Shown here: piece after piece, positions 20,644 through 31,676 of the stretch | Layout: each line of letters starts with the position of its first letter | How positions within the stretch are numbered: the first letter of the stretch is position 1 | NCBI RefSeq assembly: GCF_010731535.1 | Contig: NZ_AP022581.1 | Span: forward strand, 2,551,952-2,615,951 | DNA from: Mycobacterium lacus | Lineage (GTDB): Bacteria; Actinomycetota; Actinomycetes; Mycobacteriales; Mycobacteriaceae | Reading direction: 5' to 3' | DNA: 64,000 bases | Translations under genes and position numbers: made by a program | The notes under the pieces: generated by a model | The model's database searches: none | What the model saw: the letters and a program-made list of their open reading frames with translations, nothing else | What the model was told of the DNA's origin: nothing

Positions 20644-21366
20644 ATGTGGGGCACAGTGCTGGTGTTAGCTCTGGTGGCGACAGCCGACCCCGTGCGTATC
20701 GGGATCAGCGTCCTCTTGTCCTCACGACCCCGGCCGCTTCGTCAGCTGGTCGCGTGCTGGCTCGGCGGAGTAACAATCAGCGTTGGTATGGCGCTGGGTG
20801 TGCTCTTCGGGCTGCGGGACTTCGCACTTTCAGTCATGCAGAGAGTCCAACTCGCCGCCGCCAGTTCCGCGGGCGGGCAGGTTCGGGTCGCGATGGGTGT
20901 GGTGGCGTTGATGATCGCCGCCCTCGCGCTTGGGCTGTCACCGCGCTTGCGGGCCCGGGTGGCTCTGCCCGGCGCCAACCCGTCGCATCTGCAGGCGCTG
21001 ACGTCGACCGCATTCTCCAGATTGTCGACGCACGCCCACGGTGCGCTGCGGGCCAGACCGCTATGGGTGGCGTTCATCATCGGACTTGGGCTATCAACGG
21101 ACCTCAGGTATTTGGCGGCGCTTACCGCCATCTTGGCCTCGGGAGTCGCTACCGGCAGCCAACTGATAGCCGCCGCCGTGTACTCCGTCGTGGCCCTGGC
21201 GTTCGTCGAGATCCCGCTCGTAAGCCAACTGGTCGCACCGGCAAAGACCTGCCAGGCCCTGACTGTCGCGCACGGCTGGGTGAAAGGTCGCCGGCAACAG
21301 CTGTTCGCCGTCGTCATCGCGATGCTGGGGGTATTCCTGGTGACCAGCGGAATGGGCTACGCCTGA
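20644..21366 (+). CDS. GAP/Sap-like membrane protein
   Basis: A 240-residue polytopic membrane protein with about six helices, beginning MWGTVLVLALVATADPVRIGISVLLSSRP. This is the N-terminal pattern (ATxxPxRxGxxxLLxSRPRP) of the GAP (peptidoglycolipid-addressing)/Sap family, needed for surface display of glycopeptidolipids or sulfolipids in other mycobacteria. Helices are at about 3-22, 36-56, 84-100, 140-158, 165-190 and 217-236. The ATG at 20644 is chosen because the family N-terminus starts there, although the frame is open from 20506. The lipid it serves cannot be told from the sequence. Confidence 0.75.
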   Translation: MWGTVLVLALVATADPVRIGISVLLSSRPRPLRQLVACWLGGVTISVGMALGVLFGLRDFALSVMQRVQLAAASSAGGQVRVAMGVVALMIAALALGLSPRLRARVALPGANPSHLQALTSTAFSRLSTHAHGALRARPLWVAFIIGLGLSTDLRYLAALTAILASGVATGSQLIAAAVYSVVALAFVEIPLVSQLVAPAKTCQALTVAHGWVKGRRQQLFAVVIAMLGVFLVTSGMGYA

Positions 21367-21621
21367 GCAAAGCATCACGTCCCCACGGCGAACTGCTTCG
21401 GCGACGGCCCCGTCCGGCAACATGGGCGCGCCGTCCCGGCCTGGCTCGTATTGTGCTGCGCTGCAACACGGTTCGTGTTGGCATGCCAAGGGCGCGGGTA
21501 ATGCACGTGCCCCCTGGTGCTACCCGCGCCCCTGACAGTGTGGCTAGGGCTGGATGGCCCGGCTTCTCACTCGCGCCGTTCCGGCGCTCGCCGGCGCCGG
21601 CTAGGGCTAGCCTAGAACTGG

Positions 21622-21906
21622 CTAGGCCCAGCTAGAACCCACCGCCGAGTCGGTGCTGGCCATGTTGCTGCCCGCGGCTTGTACCTTCTGCCCATGAGCA
21701 TTGGCCTGCTCGTAGATCACCTGGAAATTACGGCCCAACTGGGTGATGAACTCTTGGCAGGCCACCGACCCGGCACCACCCCAGAAATCACCGGCCGCCA
21801 ACACATCACGCACGATCGCCTGATGCTCAGCCTCCAACGACGCCGCCTGAGCCCGAATCGTGGCCCCATGGGCATCCACATCACCAAACTGGTAATTAAT
21901 CGTCAT
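21622..21906 (-). CDS. ESAT-6-like protein, second copy (next to PPE38)
   Basis: A 94-residue WXG100 protein identical in sequence to the product of 13457-21741-type copy one (13457-13741), with DFWGGAGS at the turn. It lies 13 bases downstream of its 98-residue partner. The ATG at 21906 is preferred over the GTG three bases earlier, by comparison with copy one. Together with the adjacent PPE38 orthologue this matches the esxX-esxY/PPE38 arrangement known from M. tuberculosis strains with an intact RD5 locus. Secreted as a pair through ESX-5 (inference). Confidence 0.88.
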   Translation of the reverse strand: MTINYQFGDVDAHGATIRAQAASLEAEHQAIVRDVLAAGDFWGGAGSVACQEFITQLGRNFQVIYEQANAHGQKVQAAGSNMASTDSAVGSSWA

Positions 21907-21919
21907 CACCAACGTCCTT

Positions 21920-22252
<333 letters not shown>

Positions 22253-22300
22253 TCAATCCATCACCACAAGCACCGAAGACCCCGACCTATCACCCCCGCC

Positions 22301-23485
22301 CTATCCGACCCCAATGCGCGGCACCACGCTGGGCCGCGCCTGCACCACATGCGGATTGGCCCCACCGCGGCCCATCATTCCCGCGGGCATACCAGCACCG
22401 GCCCCACCCATCGGCATTGGCATCGGCATCATCCCCATACCACCAGTACCGGCAGCCTGCGCCATGGCCGCGGGATTCATCGCACCCAACCCCGCCATCG
22501 CCGACGACGCCATCGCCTTGGGCATCGACCCCTGCCAGGTCGGTGGCACCGACATCGACCCCACCAGATGCGCCTTTCCTAAACCGGCACCCATCTCCGC
22601 CCCCAGCCCACCGGCACCGCCGCCCAGCCCCTTCAACCCTGGAGCGGTGTCACCAACAAACTTCGGCATATCGGCCCCCACGGTCGCCGCATTAGCCAAC
22701 CCGGCCGAACTCGCATTGGCGCTCTGCGCCAACGACATCATCGGCGAGATCAACATGCTCGCCGGATACGCCGCAACCTGAGCCGCCGACATCAACGTCG
22801 ACACCGGCACCGCCGACGCCAACGACTGCACACCAGTCACCACACCGGGCAACGCCGCCACTGCCCCCTGAGCCACCGGCACCACCGGAGCCACCACCGC
22901 CGACATCGTCCCAGCAACCTCAGCACCCACCTGCGAGGCCAACCCCGCCAAGTCCACCGGCGGCACGCTAAACGGCGTCAACGTCGACGCCACCGCCAGT
23001 GCCCCGCCGTGATAGCCCACCATCGCGGCCACATCTTGCGCCCACATCTCCATGTAATCGAACTCCGTGGCCGCAATCGCCGGCGTGTTCTGACCCAAGA
23101 AATTCGTCGCGATCAACGACACCAACGACACCCGATTCGCCGTCACCGCCGCCGGATGCACCGTGGCCACCAACGCCGTCTCGAACGCCGTCGCCGCCGC
23201 CCGAGCCTGACCGGCCGCCAACGCCGCCTGCGACGCCGCCGCGCTCAACCAACCCACATACGGTGCCGCCGCCGCCGCCATCGCCACCGACGCCGGACCC
23301 GCCCAGGGCCCACCCGTCAACCCCGCAATCACCGAATCGAACGACGACGCCGACGCCGCCAAATCCGTCGCCAAACCATCCCACGCCGCCGCCGCCGTGA
23401 ACAACGGCCCAGCCCCCGCGCCAGCAAAAATCAACGCCGAGTTAATCTCCGGCGGGAAAAACACAAAACCAGGAATCATCGACAT
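22301..23485 (-). CDS. PPE38: PPE38 orthologue
   Basis: A 394-residue PPE protein. The PPE domain spans about 1-175 ([40 protein letters not shown], and [22 protein letters not shown] with the ESX-interaction region). The C-terminal half ends in a Met/Gly-rich stretch ([25 protein letters not shown], split by Pro/Gly) and [18 protein letters not shown], nearly identical to M. tuberculosis PPE38 (391). In M. tuberculosis PPE38 is needed for ESX-5 secretion of PE_PGRS and PPE-MPTR proteins. Two PPE-MPTR genes lie just upstream here. The ATG at 23485 is chosen because it leaves 10 residues before PPE. Codons are unusually rich in NNC. Confidence 0.92.
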   Translation of the reverse strand: MSMIPGFVFFPPEINSALIFAGAGAGPLFTAAAAWDGLATDLAASASSFDSVIAGLTGGPWAGPASVAMAAAAAPYVGWLSAAASQAALAAGQARAAATAFETALVATVHPAAVTANRVSLVSLIATNFLGQNTPAIAATEFDYMEMWAQDVAAMVGYHGGALAVASTLTPFSVPPVDLAGLASQVGAEVAGTMSAVVAPVVPVAQGAVAALPGVVTGVQSLASAVPVSTLMSAAQVAAYPASMLISPMMSLAQSANASSAGLANAATVGADMPKFVGDTAPGLKGLGGGAGGLGAEMGAGLGKAHLVGSMSVPPTWQGSMPKAMASSAMAGLGAMNPAAMAQAAGTGGMGMMPMPMPMGGAGAGMPAGMMGRGGANPHVVQARPSVVPRIGVG

Positions 23486-24015
23486 CGCAACCCCAAACCA
23501 ACACGCCGCGCTAACGGCCCCATCAACCACACACCCCAGCAGTCACCCACCGCGGCCAAGCACACCACGGCTGAAGCCTAAGACAAACCAGACCGAAAAT
23601 CCCGGACTTTCACCAAATCCTTAGCCGGCAAATGTGGAGCGCTTGAACCGCGCCCGTCACGACTCCCGGCCGGGCGCCCGTCCGGACGCCCACCTGTCAA
23701 CAGATTGGACGACGGCATCGCCGGTGAGGATGGCGCGCCATGTGGGAAGTTGTAGGAGTAAAATTTGCCGACTCACCGGCATTCCGAGCGTGGGTGGGGC
23801 CGTCGGTGTCGGTCGGCGGCGTGGCGTGCGCGGGCGCGCTGGACAATATTCAGCGAATATGGAGTTCCGCCCGCAGCCTGCCTAGAGCCACCCGGTCACG
23901 CGATTTCGTCTCACCTTTCAGATGCGTCCGTAATCGCGCGCGGCCGACCCGTCCCAGGACAACCCCTCCGCCTAGTAGTTCATCACTGCGGCGCCAACAC
24001 GAGAAGCGATCACCA
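23486..24015. other. Intergenic region between PPE-MPTR and PPE38
   Basis: About 530 bases after the PPE-MPTR stop and before PPE38, on the minus strand. It presumably holds the PPE38 promoter. I see no credible coding sequence, no inverted repeat long enough to be an IS end, and no tRNA. Confidence 0.4.
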
Positions 24016-25830
24016 CTAACCGCCGAACAACCCCTTGAAGAAACCTGACACGAAATTGCCGTTGTTGAACAGGCCCGAGTTGCCACTGCCGGAGTTGAAT
24101 AAGCCCGAACTGATGGCACCTGTGATGTTGCCGATCACAAAGATGCCCGAGTTGTCGACTGCCCCGTTATAATAACCCGAATTGCCGTAGCCGGTGTTGA
24201 GAATACCTGAGTTTCCTCCGAAGGCCATTGTGGTGCTGGTATTGACCCAGCCCGAGTTACCGAAACCTGATTGCTGGAATCCCGAGTTGCCGCTGCCCGA
24301 CGGGTCGTTCTGCCCAAAACCGGAGTTACCGGTGCCGACGTTGAAGAAGCCCGAGTTCGGCCCGACTTGGGTCACTGCGCTGAAGAAGCCCGTGTTAAGG
24401 CCGCCCGCGTTGAAGCCCCCGGTGTTGGTGTTGCCCGAGTTAAAGAACCCGGTGTTGACGTCGCCCGCATTTGTGAAGCCCGTGTTGGTGTCGCCCGCAT
24501 TAAGGAATCCGGTGTTGAAGTTGCCCGCATTCCCGAAGCTCGAGTTGACGTTGCCGGCATTAAAGCTGCCCGAGTTGCCGTTGCCGCCGTTGAAGAAGCC
24601 GGTATTTCCATTGCCGGCGTCGGCGAAGCCCGTGTTGGTGCTGCCGCCATTCCAGAATCCCGTGTTGACATTGCCCGCATTCCCGAAGCCCGTGTTCGAA
24701 ATGCCCGAGTTCCCAAAGCCCACGTTGCCGGTGCCCGAGTTGAAGAAGCCGACATTGTTGGTACCGGAGTTGAACAAACCGATGTTTCCGCTGCCGGAAT
24801 TCAGATTGCCGAACCCAAATTGACCGTTGCCGGTCAGCCCGAATCCGATGTTGTTGTTGCCCGTGTTACCGAAGCCGATATTCCCGCTGCCGGTGTTCCC
24901 GAAGCCCCAGTTGTTGCTGCCGAAATTCCCGCCGCCGACGTTAGAGCTTCCATTGTTGCCGCTGCCCAAGTTCGTGTTGCCGATGTTGCCGCTGCCCAGA
25001 TTTTGGTTGCCGACGTTGCCGCTGCCCAGGTTGCTGGAACCGATGTTGCCGCTGCCCAGGTTGCTGGAACCGATGTTGCCGCTGCCCAGGTTTTGGTTGC
25101 CGATGTTGCCGCTGCCCAGGTTGGTGTTACCGATGTTGCCGCTGCCCAGGTTGAGGCTGCCGATGTTGCCGCTGCCCAGGTTGGTGTCACCGCTATTGCC
25201 GCTGCCAAAGTTGGTGTCACCGGTGTTTCCGCTACCCACATTCAGGGAGCCGATGTTGCCGAAGCCGAAGTTGATGCCCTGCAGAGGTGCCGGCACGCTG
25301 GAAGCTGGGGCGGACAGCGGTCCGTGCCAGGGCGCCAGCTGCGCCGCCACCGCCGACGCCCCCGCGTGATACCCCGCCATCGCGGCCACATCCGCGGCCC
25401 ACATCTGTTCATAGGCAGCCTCAGCAGCCGCAATCGCCGGCGCATTCTGCCCCAACACATTCGCCAACACCAACTGCACAAACCCACGACGGTTGGCCGC
25501 CACCACCAGCGGATGAACCGTGGCCGCCCGCGCCGCCTCAAACACACCCGCCACCGCCCGCGCCTGAGCCGAGGCCCCCGCAGCCCGCGCCGCCGCCGCA
25601 CTCAACCACCCCGCATACGGCGCCGCCGCAGCCACCATCGCCGCCGACGCCGCACCCTGCCACCCCTGACCCGCCAACCCCGAAGTCACCGACGCAAACA
25701 AATCCGCCGCCGAACCCAACTCCGACGCCAACCCGTCCCAGGCCACCGCCGCCGCCAACATCGGCCCCGAACCCGCCCCAGAGAACATCCGCAACGAATT
25801 GATCTCCGGCGGCAACACCGAAAAACTCAT
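24016..25830 (-). CDS. PPE-MPTR family protein (PPE39/PPE40 region, downstream copy)
   Basis: A 604-residue protein with a PPE domain (about 1-180, opening [19 protein letters not shown]) followed by some 400 residues of NxGxGNxG-type pentapeptide repeats ([15 protein letters not shown] and so on), ending in a short unique tail [17 protein letters not shown] proteins are ESX-5 substrates, and the repeat region probably forms a right-handed beta-helix. The ATG at 25830 is chosen over an adjacent GTG, with GAGGAGGG upstream. The PPE domain and about 75 bases before it appear identical to those of the next gene, while the repeats differ. Confidence 0.9.
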   Translation of the reverse strand: MSFSVLPPEINSLRMFSGAGSGPMLAAAVAWDGLASELGSAADLFASVTSGLAGQGWQGAASAAMVAAAAPYAGWLSAAAARAAGASAQARAVAGVFEAARAATVHPLVVAANRRGFVQLVLANVLGQNAPAIAAAEAAYEQMWAADVAAMAGYHAGASAVAAQLAPWHGPLSAPASSVPAPLQGINFGFGNIGSLNVGSGNTGDTNFGSGNSGDTNLGSGNIGSLNLGSGNIGNTNLGSGNIGNQNLGSGNIGSSNLGSGNIGSSNLGSGNVGNQNLGSGNIGNTNLGSGNNGSSNVGGGNFGSNNWGFGNTGSGNIGFGNTGNNNIGFGLTGNGQFGFGNLNSGSGNIGLFNSGTNNVGFFNSGTGNVGFGNSGISNTGFGNAGNVNTGFWNGGSTNTGFADAGNGNTGFFNGGNGNSGSFNAGNVNSSFGNAGNFNTGFLNAGDTNTGFTNAGDVNTGFFNSGNTNTGGFNAGGLNTGFFSAVTQVGPNSGFFNVGTGNSGFGQNDPSGSGNSGFQQSGFGNSGWVNTSTTMAFGGNSGILNTGYGNSGYYNGAVDNSGIFVIGNITGAISSGLFNSGSGNSGLFNNGNFVSGFFKGLFGG

Positions 25831-25904
25831 CACCCACCGCCCTCCTCTAACCGAATATTCTCAACCGCACACCCCGCCGTTACCGCAAACGACACGCGCC
25901 ACCC
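25321..25904. repeat. 584-base direct repeat, copy 1
   Basis: A block covering the N-terminal PPE coding part and the leader. It reads the same as 27337-27920 at every place I compared, at a constant offset of 2016 bases. Identity ends sharply on both sides (GGCCCC beyond here, against CGGCAAG). Confidence 0.85.
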
Positions 25905-25950
25905 ACCACAGGCCCCCGTCGATGCGTCTACCGACAGACGGCTTCGATGG

Positions 25951-27846
25951 CTACCGGAAGAAGCCCGACAGCATATTGCCCACGTTGAACCCACCGGAAT
26001 TCTGGCTGCCCGAATTTACGATGCCCGAACTGTCGTCGCCCGAGTTGGAGATACCCGCGAGCCGGCTACCCGAGTTGGTAATTCCCGCATTATGGCCGCC
26101 GATGTTTCCGTATCCGGAGTTGAAGCCGGGCGTGAACCCGGCGCCCGCGTTCGAGATGCCCGAGTTACCTGTCCCGAAGTTGAAGAAGCCGGAGTTTCCG
26201 GTGCCCGAGGGATCATTGTTCCCCCAGCCCGAGTTGCCGGTGCCCAGGTTTCCGAAGCCGGAGTTGCCGACTGTTTGAGTGAGTGCGCTGCCAATGCCGG
26301 TGTTGAGGTCACCCGCGTCCCAGAAGCCGGTGTTGATATTGCCCGCGTTGAAGAACCCGGTGTTGACGTTGCCAGAATTTGCGAAGCCGGTGTTCGAGTC
26401 GCCCGAGTTGAAAAATCCCGTGTTTCCAGCACCCGAATTTGCGAAGCCGGTGTTCTCGAAGCCCACGTTAAAGCTACCGAAGTTCGAATTTCCGCCGTCG
26501 AAGATACCGAAGTTTCCGCTACCGGCACTGCCGAAGCCAGTGTTCGAATTACCGGAGTGCCAGAAGCCGGTGTTGAAGTTACCCGCATTTCCAAAGCCCG
26601 TGTTTCCGTTGCCCGAGTTGAAGAAGCCAATATTTCCATTACCGGAGTTGAAGAAGCCGATATTGTTGTTGCCGGAGTTGAACAATCCGAAGTTTCCGCT
26701 GCCGGAGTTCAGTTCGCCGAAGCCGAATTTATTGTTGCCAGTCAGCCCGAATCCGATGTTGTTGTTGCCCTTGTTCCCAAAGCCGAAATTGGTGTCTCCG
26801 GTGTTGCCAAAGCCGAAATTGGTGCTGCCGATGTTTCCGCTGCCGAAGTTGAAGTCGCCGATGTTTCCGCTGCCTATGTTGACGTCGCCGTTGTTTCCGT
26901 TGCCGATGTTGATCGTGCCGAAGTTTCCGCTACCCAGGTTGATGCTGCCGATATTCCCGCTGCCCAGGTTCCCACTGCCAAAGTTTCCGCTACCGATGTT
27001 AAAGTCACCGATGTTACCGCTACCGGTGTTTCCGGTTCCTATATTTCCGGAGCCGAGGTTGTCGTTACCGTAATTTCCGCTTCCCCAATTCCAATCGTTG
27101 ACGTTTCCGCTGCCGAAGTTCAGGTTGCCGATGTTTCCGCCGCCCACGTTCAGTGTGCCGATGTTCCCGAGGCCCAGGTTCAGACTCAGGTCGGTAAGGG
27201 ACTGCGCCGCGGCGGCGGGCATCGCATTTGCCTGCGCGCCGAGCGCTCGGGCGGCCGCCTGCACGCCGCCCGCGGCTGCCGCGGCCGGCGCGGCGCCCCC
27301 CAGCAAACCCGACAGCGTTGACGAACCCGGCGGCGATCCGTGCCAGGGCGCCAGCTGCGCCGCCACCGCCGACGCCCCCGCGTGATACCCCGCCATCGCG
27401 GCCACATCCGCGGCCCACATCTGTTCATAGGCAGCCTCAGCAGCCGCAATCGCCGGCGCATTCTGCCCCAACACATTCGCCAACACCAACTGCACAAACC
27501 CACGACGGTTGGCCGCCACCACCAGCGGATGAACCGTGGCCGCCCGCGCCGCCTCAAACACACCCGCCACCGCCCGCGCCTGAGCCGAGGCCCCCGCAGC
27601 CCGCGCCGCCGCCGCACTCAACCACCCCGCATACGGCGCCGCCGCAGCCACCATCGCCGCCGACGCCGCACCCTGCCACCCCTGACCCGCCAACCCCGAA
27701 GTCACCGACGCAAACAAATCCGCCGCCGAACCCAACTCCGACGCCAACCCGTCCCAGGCCACCGCCGCCGCCAACATCGGCCCCGAACCCGCCCCAGAGA
27801 ACATCCGCAACGAATTGATCTCCGGCGGCAACACCGAAAAACTCAT
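25951..27846 (-). CDS. PPE-MPTR family protein (PPE39/PPE40 region, upstream copy)
   Basis: A 631-residue PPE-MPTR protein. Residues 1 to about 171 are identical to the downstream copy. A distinct linker (about 172-225, Ala-rich, [21 protein letters not shown]) is followed by a long NxGxGNxG repeat region and the tail [17 protein letters not shown]. It probably uses ESX-5 and may depend on PPE38 (inference from M. tuberculosis). The ATG at 27846 is used for the same reason as in its sister. The gap to the downstream gene is 120 bases, most of it part of the shared repeat. Confidence 0.9.
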   Translation of the reverse strand: MSFSVLPPEINSLRMFSGAGSGPMLAAAVAWDGLASELGSAADLFASVTSGLAGQGWQGAASAAMVAAAAPYAGWLSAAAARAAGASAQARAVAGVFEAARAATVHPLVVAANRRGFVQLVLANVLGQNAPAIAAAEAAYEQMWAADVAAMAGYHAGASAVAAQLAPWHGSPPGSSTLSGLLGGAAPAAAAAGGVQAAARALGAQANAMPAAAAQSLTDLSLNLGLGNIGTLNVGGGNIGNLNFGSGNVNDWNWGSGNYGNDNLGSGNIGTGNTGSGNIGDFNIGSGNFGSGNLGSGNIGSINLGSGNFGTINIGNGNNGDVNIGSGNIGDFNFGSGNIGSTNFGFGNTGDTNFGFGNKGNNNIGFGLTGNNKFGFGELNSGSGNFGLFNSGNNNIGFFNSGNGNIGFFNSGNGNTGFGNAGNFNTGFWHSGNSNTGFGSAGSGNFGIFDGGNSNFGSFNVGFENTGFANSGAGNTGFFNSGDSNTGFANSGNVNTGFFNAGNINTGFWDAGDLNTGIGSALTQTVGNSGFGNLGTGNSGWGNNDPSGTGNSGFFNFGTGNSGISNAGAGFTPGFNSGYGNIGGHNAGITNSGSRLAGISNSGDDSSGIVNSGSQNSGGFNVGNMLSGFFR

Positions 27847-27920
27847 CACCCACCGCCCTCCTCTAACCGAATATTCTCAACCGCACACCCCGCCGTTACC
27901 GCAAACGACACGCGCCACCC
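27337..27920. repeat. 584-base direct repeat, copy 2
   Basis: The partner of 25321-25904. It comprises the start region and PPE domain of the upstream PPE-MPTR gene and about 74 bases of its leader. The lack of visible differences points to recent duplication or gene conversion. Confidence 0.85.
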
Positions 27921-27955
27921 CCGGCAAGCATCGATCACCCACCCGGCGGTGGCGG

Positions 27956-29335
27956 CTAGCTGCCCTTGAGCCGCACTGCCAGATAATCGGCGACGGCGTC
28001 CATCGAGATCCGCTCCTGGGTCATGGCGTCGCGCTCGCGCACGGTGACTGCGTTGTCGTCCAGTGAATCGAAATCCACCGTCACGCAGAACGGCGTGCCG
28101 ATCTCGTCCTGGCGCCGGTAACGGCGGCCGATGGCGCCGGCATCGTCGAACTCGACGTTCCAGCATTTCCGCAGCTCGGCGGCCAAGTCGCGCGCCTTCG
28201 GGCTCAGGTCGGCGTGCCTGGACAGCGGCAACACAGCGGCCTTGACCGGCGCCAGCCGCGGGTCCAGTCGAAGCAGCGCACGCTTGTCCATCCCACCCTT
28301 GGCATTTGGAGCCTCGTCCTCGCTGTAGGCGTCGATCAAAAACGCCATGAACGAGCGGGTCAGGCCGGCCGCCGGTTCGATGACATACGGCGTGTACCGG
28401 GCGTCGGCGACCTGGTCGTAGAACGATAGGTCGACACCGGAATGCTTTGCGTGCGTTGATAAGTCGAAATCGGTTCGGTTGGCCACACCTTCCAGCTCGC
28501 CCCACGGGTTACCGACGAAGCCGAACTTGTACTCGATATCGACGGTGCGGTCGGAGTAGTGCGACAGCTTGTCCTTGGGATGCTCCCACAAGCGCAGGTT
28601 GGCGGGGTCGATGCCGAGGTCGACATACCATTGCAGCCTGGTGTCGATCCAATACTGATGCCACTGCCTTGCGGTCGACGGCTCAACGAAGAACTCCATC
28701 TCCATCTGCTCGAACTCGCGGGTGCGGAAAATGAAGTTGCCCGGCGTGATCTCGTTGCGGAAGCTCTTGCCGATCTGCCCGATACCGAAGGGCGGCTTCT
28801 TGCGAGCCGTCGTCACCACGTTCGCAAAGTTGATGAAGATGCCCTGCGCGGTCTCCGGGCGCAGATAGTGCAGCCCCTCCTCGGTCTCGATGGGTCCGAG
28901 AAAAGTCTTGAGCATCATGTTGAATTCGCGTGGCTCGGTCCACTGCCCGGGCTCGCCGGTGTCCGGGTCGCGGATATCGGCCAACCCGTTGGGCGGCGGC
29001 TGCCCGTGTTTGGCTTCATAGGCCTCGATGAGATGGTCGGCGCGGTAACGCTTGTGCGTGATCAGCGACTCGACCAGCGGGTCGTGGAAGACCTCGACGT
29101 GGCCGGAGGCCACCCAGACCTCTCGCGGCAGGATGATCGACGAGTCGATGCCCACGACGTCGTCGCGGCCGGTGACCACCGAGCGCCACCATTGCCGTTT
29201 GATGTTCTCTTTGAGCTCAACCCCCAACGGACCGTAGTCCCACGCCGATTTTGTGCCGCCGTAGATCTCACCCGAGGGATAGACGAAGCCCCGCCGTTTG
29301 GCCAGGTTGACTACGGTGTCGATGACAGACGCCAC
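27956..29335 (-). CDS. glyS: Glycyl-tRNA synthetase (alpha2, class II)
   Basis: A 459-residue enzyme charging tRNA-Gly. The class II catalytic core shows [14 protein letters not shown] (about 10-23), motif 2 [25 protein letters not shown], split by Arg, and motif 3 near [14 protein letters not shown]. The anticodon-binding domain is at about 355-459 ([18 protein letters not shown]). The GTG at 29335, with GAAGGGAG about 10 bases upstream, gives [17 protein letters not shown] as in M. tuberculosis. An earlier start at 29425 overlaps the smtB promoter region and is rejected. Single-subunit type of about the usual length (463). Confidence 0.96.
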   Translation of the reverse strand: MASVIDTVVNLAKRRGFVYPSGEIYGGTKSAWDYGPLGVELKENIKRQWWRSVVTGRDDVVGIDSSIILPREVWVASGHVEVFHDPLVESLITHKRYRADHLIEAYEAKHGQPPPNGLADIRDPDTGEPGQWTEPREFNMMLKTFLGPIETEEGLHYLRPETAQGIFINFANVVTTARKKPPFGIGQIGKSFRNEITPGNFIFRTREFEQMEMEFFVEPSTARQWHQYWIDTRLQWYVDLGIDPANLRLWEHPKDKLSHYSDRTVDIEYKFGFVGNPWGELEGVANRTDFDLSTHAKHSGVDLSFYDQVADARYTPYVIEPAAGLTRSFMAFLIDAYSEDEAPNAKGGMDKRALLRLDPRLAPVKAAVLPLSRHADLSPKARDLAAELRKCWNVEFDDAGAIGRRYRRQDEIGTPFCVTVDFDSLDDNAVTVRERDAMTQERISMDAVADYLAVRLKGS

Positions 29336-29448
29336 GGGGCCGTGACTCCCTTCGCCAGGATCGGGGCCGACGCGTGCAGCGGTGACCGCGGCTCGCAAAA
29401 CACCAGTCATGGTAACGACCGGCACCTACGACCCATCCCCGTCTTTTG

Positions 29449-29468
29449 ACATGCGTTATCACGCATGT
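29449..29468. promoter_or_regulatory. Candidate SmtB operator upstream of smtB-zur
   Basis: An inverted repeat ACATGCG, six bases, CGCATGT, lying 64 bases before the smtB ATG and 113 bases from the glyS start. It fits the kind of dyad bound by ArsR/SmtB repressors and lies where autoregulation of smtB-zur would be expected. Binding is inferred. Confidence 0.5.
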
Positions 29469-29531
29469 GACAGTGGAGGTCAGCCACCAGGCTTCTCGAT
29501 GCCGGCTACTCCACGAGGTGATGACTCCGAC

Positions 29532-29912
29532 ATGGTGACGTCCCCCGCCGCCCAAGATTCATTCTCAGCCGTGGGCGGCGACCACGAACACGTCGCCGCT
29601 CGTACGGAGTTCCCCGCGCCGCCACCACGGGAGATTCTCGACGCCGCCGGCGAGCTGCTGCGGGCGCTCGCCGCGCCCGTGCGGATCGCCATCGTGCTGC
29701 AATTGCACGAATCTGAGCGCTGCGTGCACGAACTGGTCGACGCGCTGGGCGTGCCACAGCCGCTGGTCAGTCAACACCTCAAGATCCTCAAGGCGGCGGG
29801 CGTGGTCGCCGGTGAGCGGTCCGGCCGCGAAGTCTTGTATCGGCTGGCGGACCACCACTTGGCGCACATCGTCGTCGACGCGGTCGCCCACGCCGGCGAG
29901 GATGCGCAGTGA
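29532..29912 (+). CDS. smtB: ArsR/SmtB-family metal-responsive repressor
   Basis: A 126-residue winged-helix repressor that in M. tuberculosis releases DNA when zinc is high, inducing itself and zur. The DNA-recognition helix is QPLVSQHLKILKAAGVV (about 73-89) and the C-terminal alpha-5 metal site is DHHLAHIVVDAVAHAGE. The ATG at 29532 is chosen by comparison with Rv2358. Frames from 29382 have no ribosome-binding site. zur follows 52 bases later on the same strand. Confidence 0.94.
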   Translation: MVTSPAAQDSFSAVGGDHEHVAARTEFPAPPPREILDAAGELLRALAAPVRIAIVLQLHESERCVHELVDALGVPQPLVSQHLKILKAAGVVAGERSGREVLYRLADHHLAHIVVDAVAHAGEDAQ

Positions 29913-29964
29913 CCCGCGCGGGCGACGATGCAGTGGGGGCACCGCCCGCTTACGGGGGGCAGCT

Positions 29965-30366
29965 ATGACAGGAGCCGGCGCCCGTTCCACCCGTCAACGA
30001 GCGGCGATCTCGACCCTGCTGGAGACGCTCGACGAATTCCGCTCAGCCCAGGAGCTGCATGACGAACTGCGCAGCCGCGGCGAGAACATCGGCCTGACCA
30101 CCGTCTACCGAACGCTGCAGTCGATGGCCGCGGCGGGCATCCTCGACACGCTGCGAACCGACACTGGCGAGTCGGTGTATCGCAGGTGCTCGGAGCACCA
30201 TCACCACCACCTGGTGTGCCGCAGCTGCGGGGCCACCATCGAGGTGGGTGACCACGAAGTCGAAATGTGGGCCGCCGAAGTGGCCACCAAGCATGGCTTT
30301 TCCGACGTCAGCCACACGATAGAGATCTTTGGCACCTGCTCAGACTGCAGGGCGTTAGGCGATTAG
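29965..30366 (+). CDS. zur: Zinc uptake regulator Zur (FurB)
   Basis: A 133-residue Fur-family repressor of zinc acquisition and certain ribosomal and ESX-3 genes in mycobacteria. The DNA-binding helix is NIGLTTVYRTLQSMAAAG, the regulatory and metal ligands lie in EHHHHHLVCRSCG (about 81-93) and the structural zinc pair in CSDC. The ATG at 29965 leaves MTGAGARSTRQRAAI as in Rv2359. It probably forms an operon with smtB, a zinc-sensing pair that responds in opposite directions. Its stop overlaps the convergent Rv2360c-like gene by 12 bases. Confidence 0.95.
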   Translation: MTGAGARSTRQRAAISTLLETLDEFRSAQELHDELRSRGENIGLTTVYRTLQSMAAAGILDTLRTDTGESVYRRCSEHHHHHLVCRSCGATIEVGDHEVEMWAAEVATKHGFSDVSHTIEIFGTCSDCRALGD

Positions 30367-30783
30367 AGCGCGGCGCATCTGAGTTCCCGTATCCAGCACC
30401 AGCAGGATCAGAGTGCGCAGCGCGTCGTCTGTCAAGCCGGCGCCGGGAAAGTTGTATCGCAGCATCACGTCTGCCGTTTTGGCCGCACCCTTGCCCGAGT
30501 CTCGCTGTACGGCCTTGTCCCCGACCTTTTCCACCATCGTCACGGAGCCGAAGTTCGAATGCTGCGCCTGTTTGGCCACCTGATCGCGGATCTTCTTGGT
30601 CAGCGGCAGGTCCCACACCAATATCTGCGTCAGGGAAACCAGGTCGAGGTCTTCGACGATGGTCACCACCCGTAACGAAGCGAACGTGCCATCATGGCGG
30701 ACCGTGAGACTGCCGTCGGCTTCCTCTTCGAGGGAAAGGACGTCGCGCAGTATTGATGCCAGCCGCTCCTGCAGAGATGGCAC
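30355..30783 (-). CDS. Conserved mycobacterial protein (Rv2360c-like)
   Basis: A 142-residue soluble protein of unknown function with alternating helix and strand (LQERLASILRDVLSLEEE, TVRHDGTFASLRVVTI). The GTG at 30783 overlaps the uppS stop by one base and gives the family N-terminus [15 protein letters not shown] frame open to 30837 lies in uppS and is rejected. It is probably the third gene of a recO-uppS unit. Confidence 0.85.
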   Translation of the reverse strand: MPSLQERLASILRDVLSLEEEADGSLTVRHDGTFASLRVVTIVEDLDLVSLTQILVWDLPLTKKIRDQVAKQAQHSNFGSVTMVEKVGDKAVQRDSGKGAAKTADVMLRYNFPGAGLTDDALRTLILLVLDTGTQMRRALIA

Positions 30784-31676
30784 TAGGCGCTCCCGAATCG
30801 TCGATTGCGGGACGCGTATTCCTCGCAGGCCGCCCACAAGTCGCGACGGTCATAGTCAGGCCACAGCTTGTCCTGGAAGACGTATTCGGCATACGCCGCC
30901 TGCCACAACATGAAATTGCTCGACCGGTGCTCACCGGAGGTACGCAGAAACAGGTCCACATCGGGTACGTCGGGCAGCTGCAGGTGCCGGGAGATGGTCG
31001 ACTCGGTGATCCGCTCCGGGTTCAGCCTGCCCGCGGCGACTTCACGGGCGATTTGCCTTGTTGCTTCGGCGATTTCGGTTCGGCCGCCGTAGTTGACGCA
31101 GTAGTTGATGGTGATGACGTTGTTGTTCTTCGTCATCTTCTCGGCGACCTCGAGTTCTTTGATGACGCTGCGCCATAACCTCAGTCGTGAACCCGACCAG
31201 CGGACCCGGACGCCCATCGTGTTGAGGATGTCGCGCCGATGCCGTACCACGTCTCGGTTGAACCCCATGAGGAAGCGCACTTCCTCGGGGGAACGCTTCC
31301 AGTTTTCGGTCGAGAAAGCGTAGAGACTCAGCCATTTGATCCCAAGTTCGATAGCGCCGCAGACGATATCGAGTACCACGGCCTCACCCGCCTTGTGGCC
31401 TTCGGTGCGGCGCAGTCCGCGCTGCGTGGCCCAGCGGCCGTTGCCGTCCATCACGATGGCGACATGAGTGGGCATCCGGTCGGCCAGAATCCGTGGCGCA
31501 GCCGCCTTCGAAATGTGTTGCGGCGGCCGGAGCGGTCCCCCGTCGGGCGACGGTGGCAGCTGCGGGAAGACAACCGGCCAGGTCGACTTGTCGGGAAAGG
31601 TTGGATAGTCGTCGGGCACCGGGGGCAGTTGTGGGAAGTCGGTGGACCTCAGCTGTCGCTCTGCCTTGCTAGCCAC
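30783..31676 (-). CDS. uppS: Decaprenyl diphosphate synthase (UppS family)
   Basis: A 297-residue cis-prenyltransferase that extends isoprenyl diphosphate to decaprenyl diphosphate, the lipid carrier for arabinogalactan and peptidoglycan. Catalytic [12 protein letters not shown] is at about 76-87, RRTEGHKAG at about 89-97 and the C-terminal substrate region [15 protein letters not shown] at about 243-257. The GTG start at 31676 overlaps recO by 8 bases. Length and sequence match Rv2361c (296). It shows the long N-terminal extension typical of mycobacterial decaprenyl enzymes. Confidence 0.95.
   Translation of the reverse strand: MASKAERQLRSTDFPQLPPVPDDYPTFPDKSTWPVVFPQLPPSPDGGPLRPPQHISKAAAPRILADRMPTHVAIVMDGNGRWATQRGLRRTEGHKAGEAVVLDIVCGAIELGIKWLSLYAFSTENWKRSPEEVRFLMGFNRDVVRHRRDILNTMGVRVRWSGSRLRLWRSVIKELEVAEKMTKNNNVITINYCVNYGGRTEIAEATRQIAREVAAGRLNPERITESTISRHLQLPDVPDVDLFLRTSGEHRSSNFMLWQAAYAEYVFQDKLWPDYDRRDLWAACEEYASRNRRFGSA

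Noticed and set aside
24300..27200. Short regularly repeated DNA that could suggest a CRISPR array
   Set aside because: The 15-base period is in frame and encodes MPTR pentapeptides, with no constant repeat-spacer pattern.
24271..27321. A 1016-residue plus-strand open frame
   Set aside because: It runs antisense to the two PPE-MPTR genes, and its Val/Ala-rich periodicity is the mirror of the NxGxG repeats.
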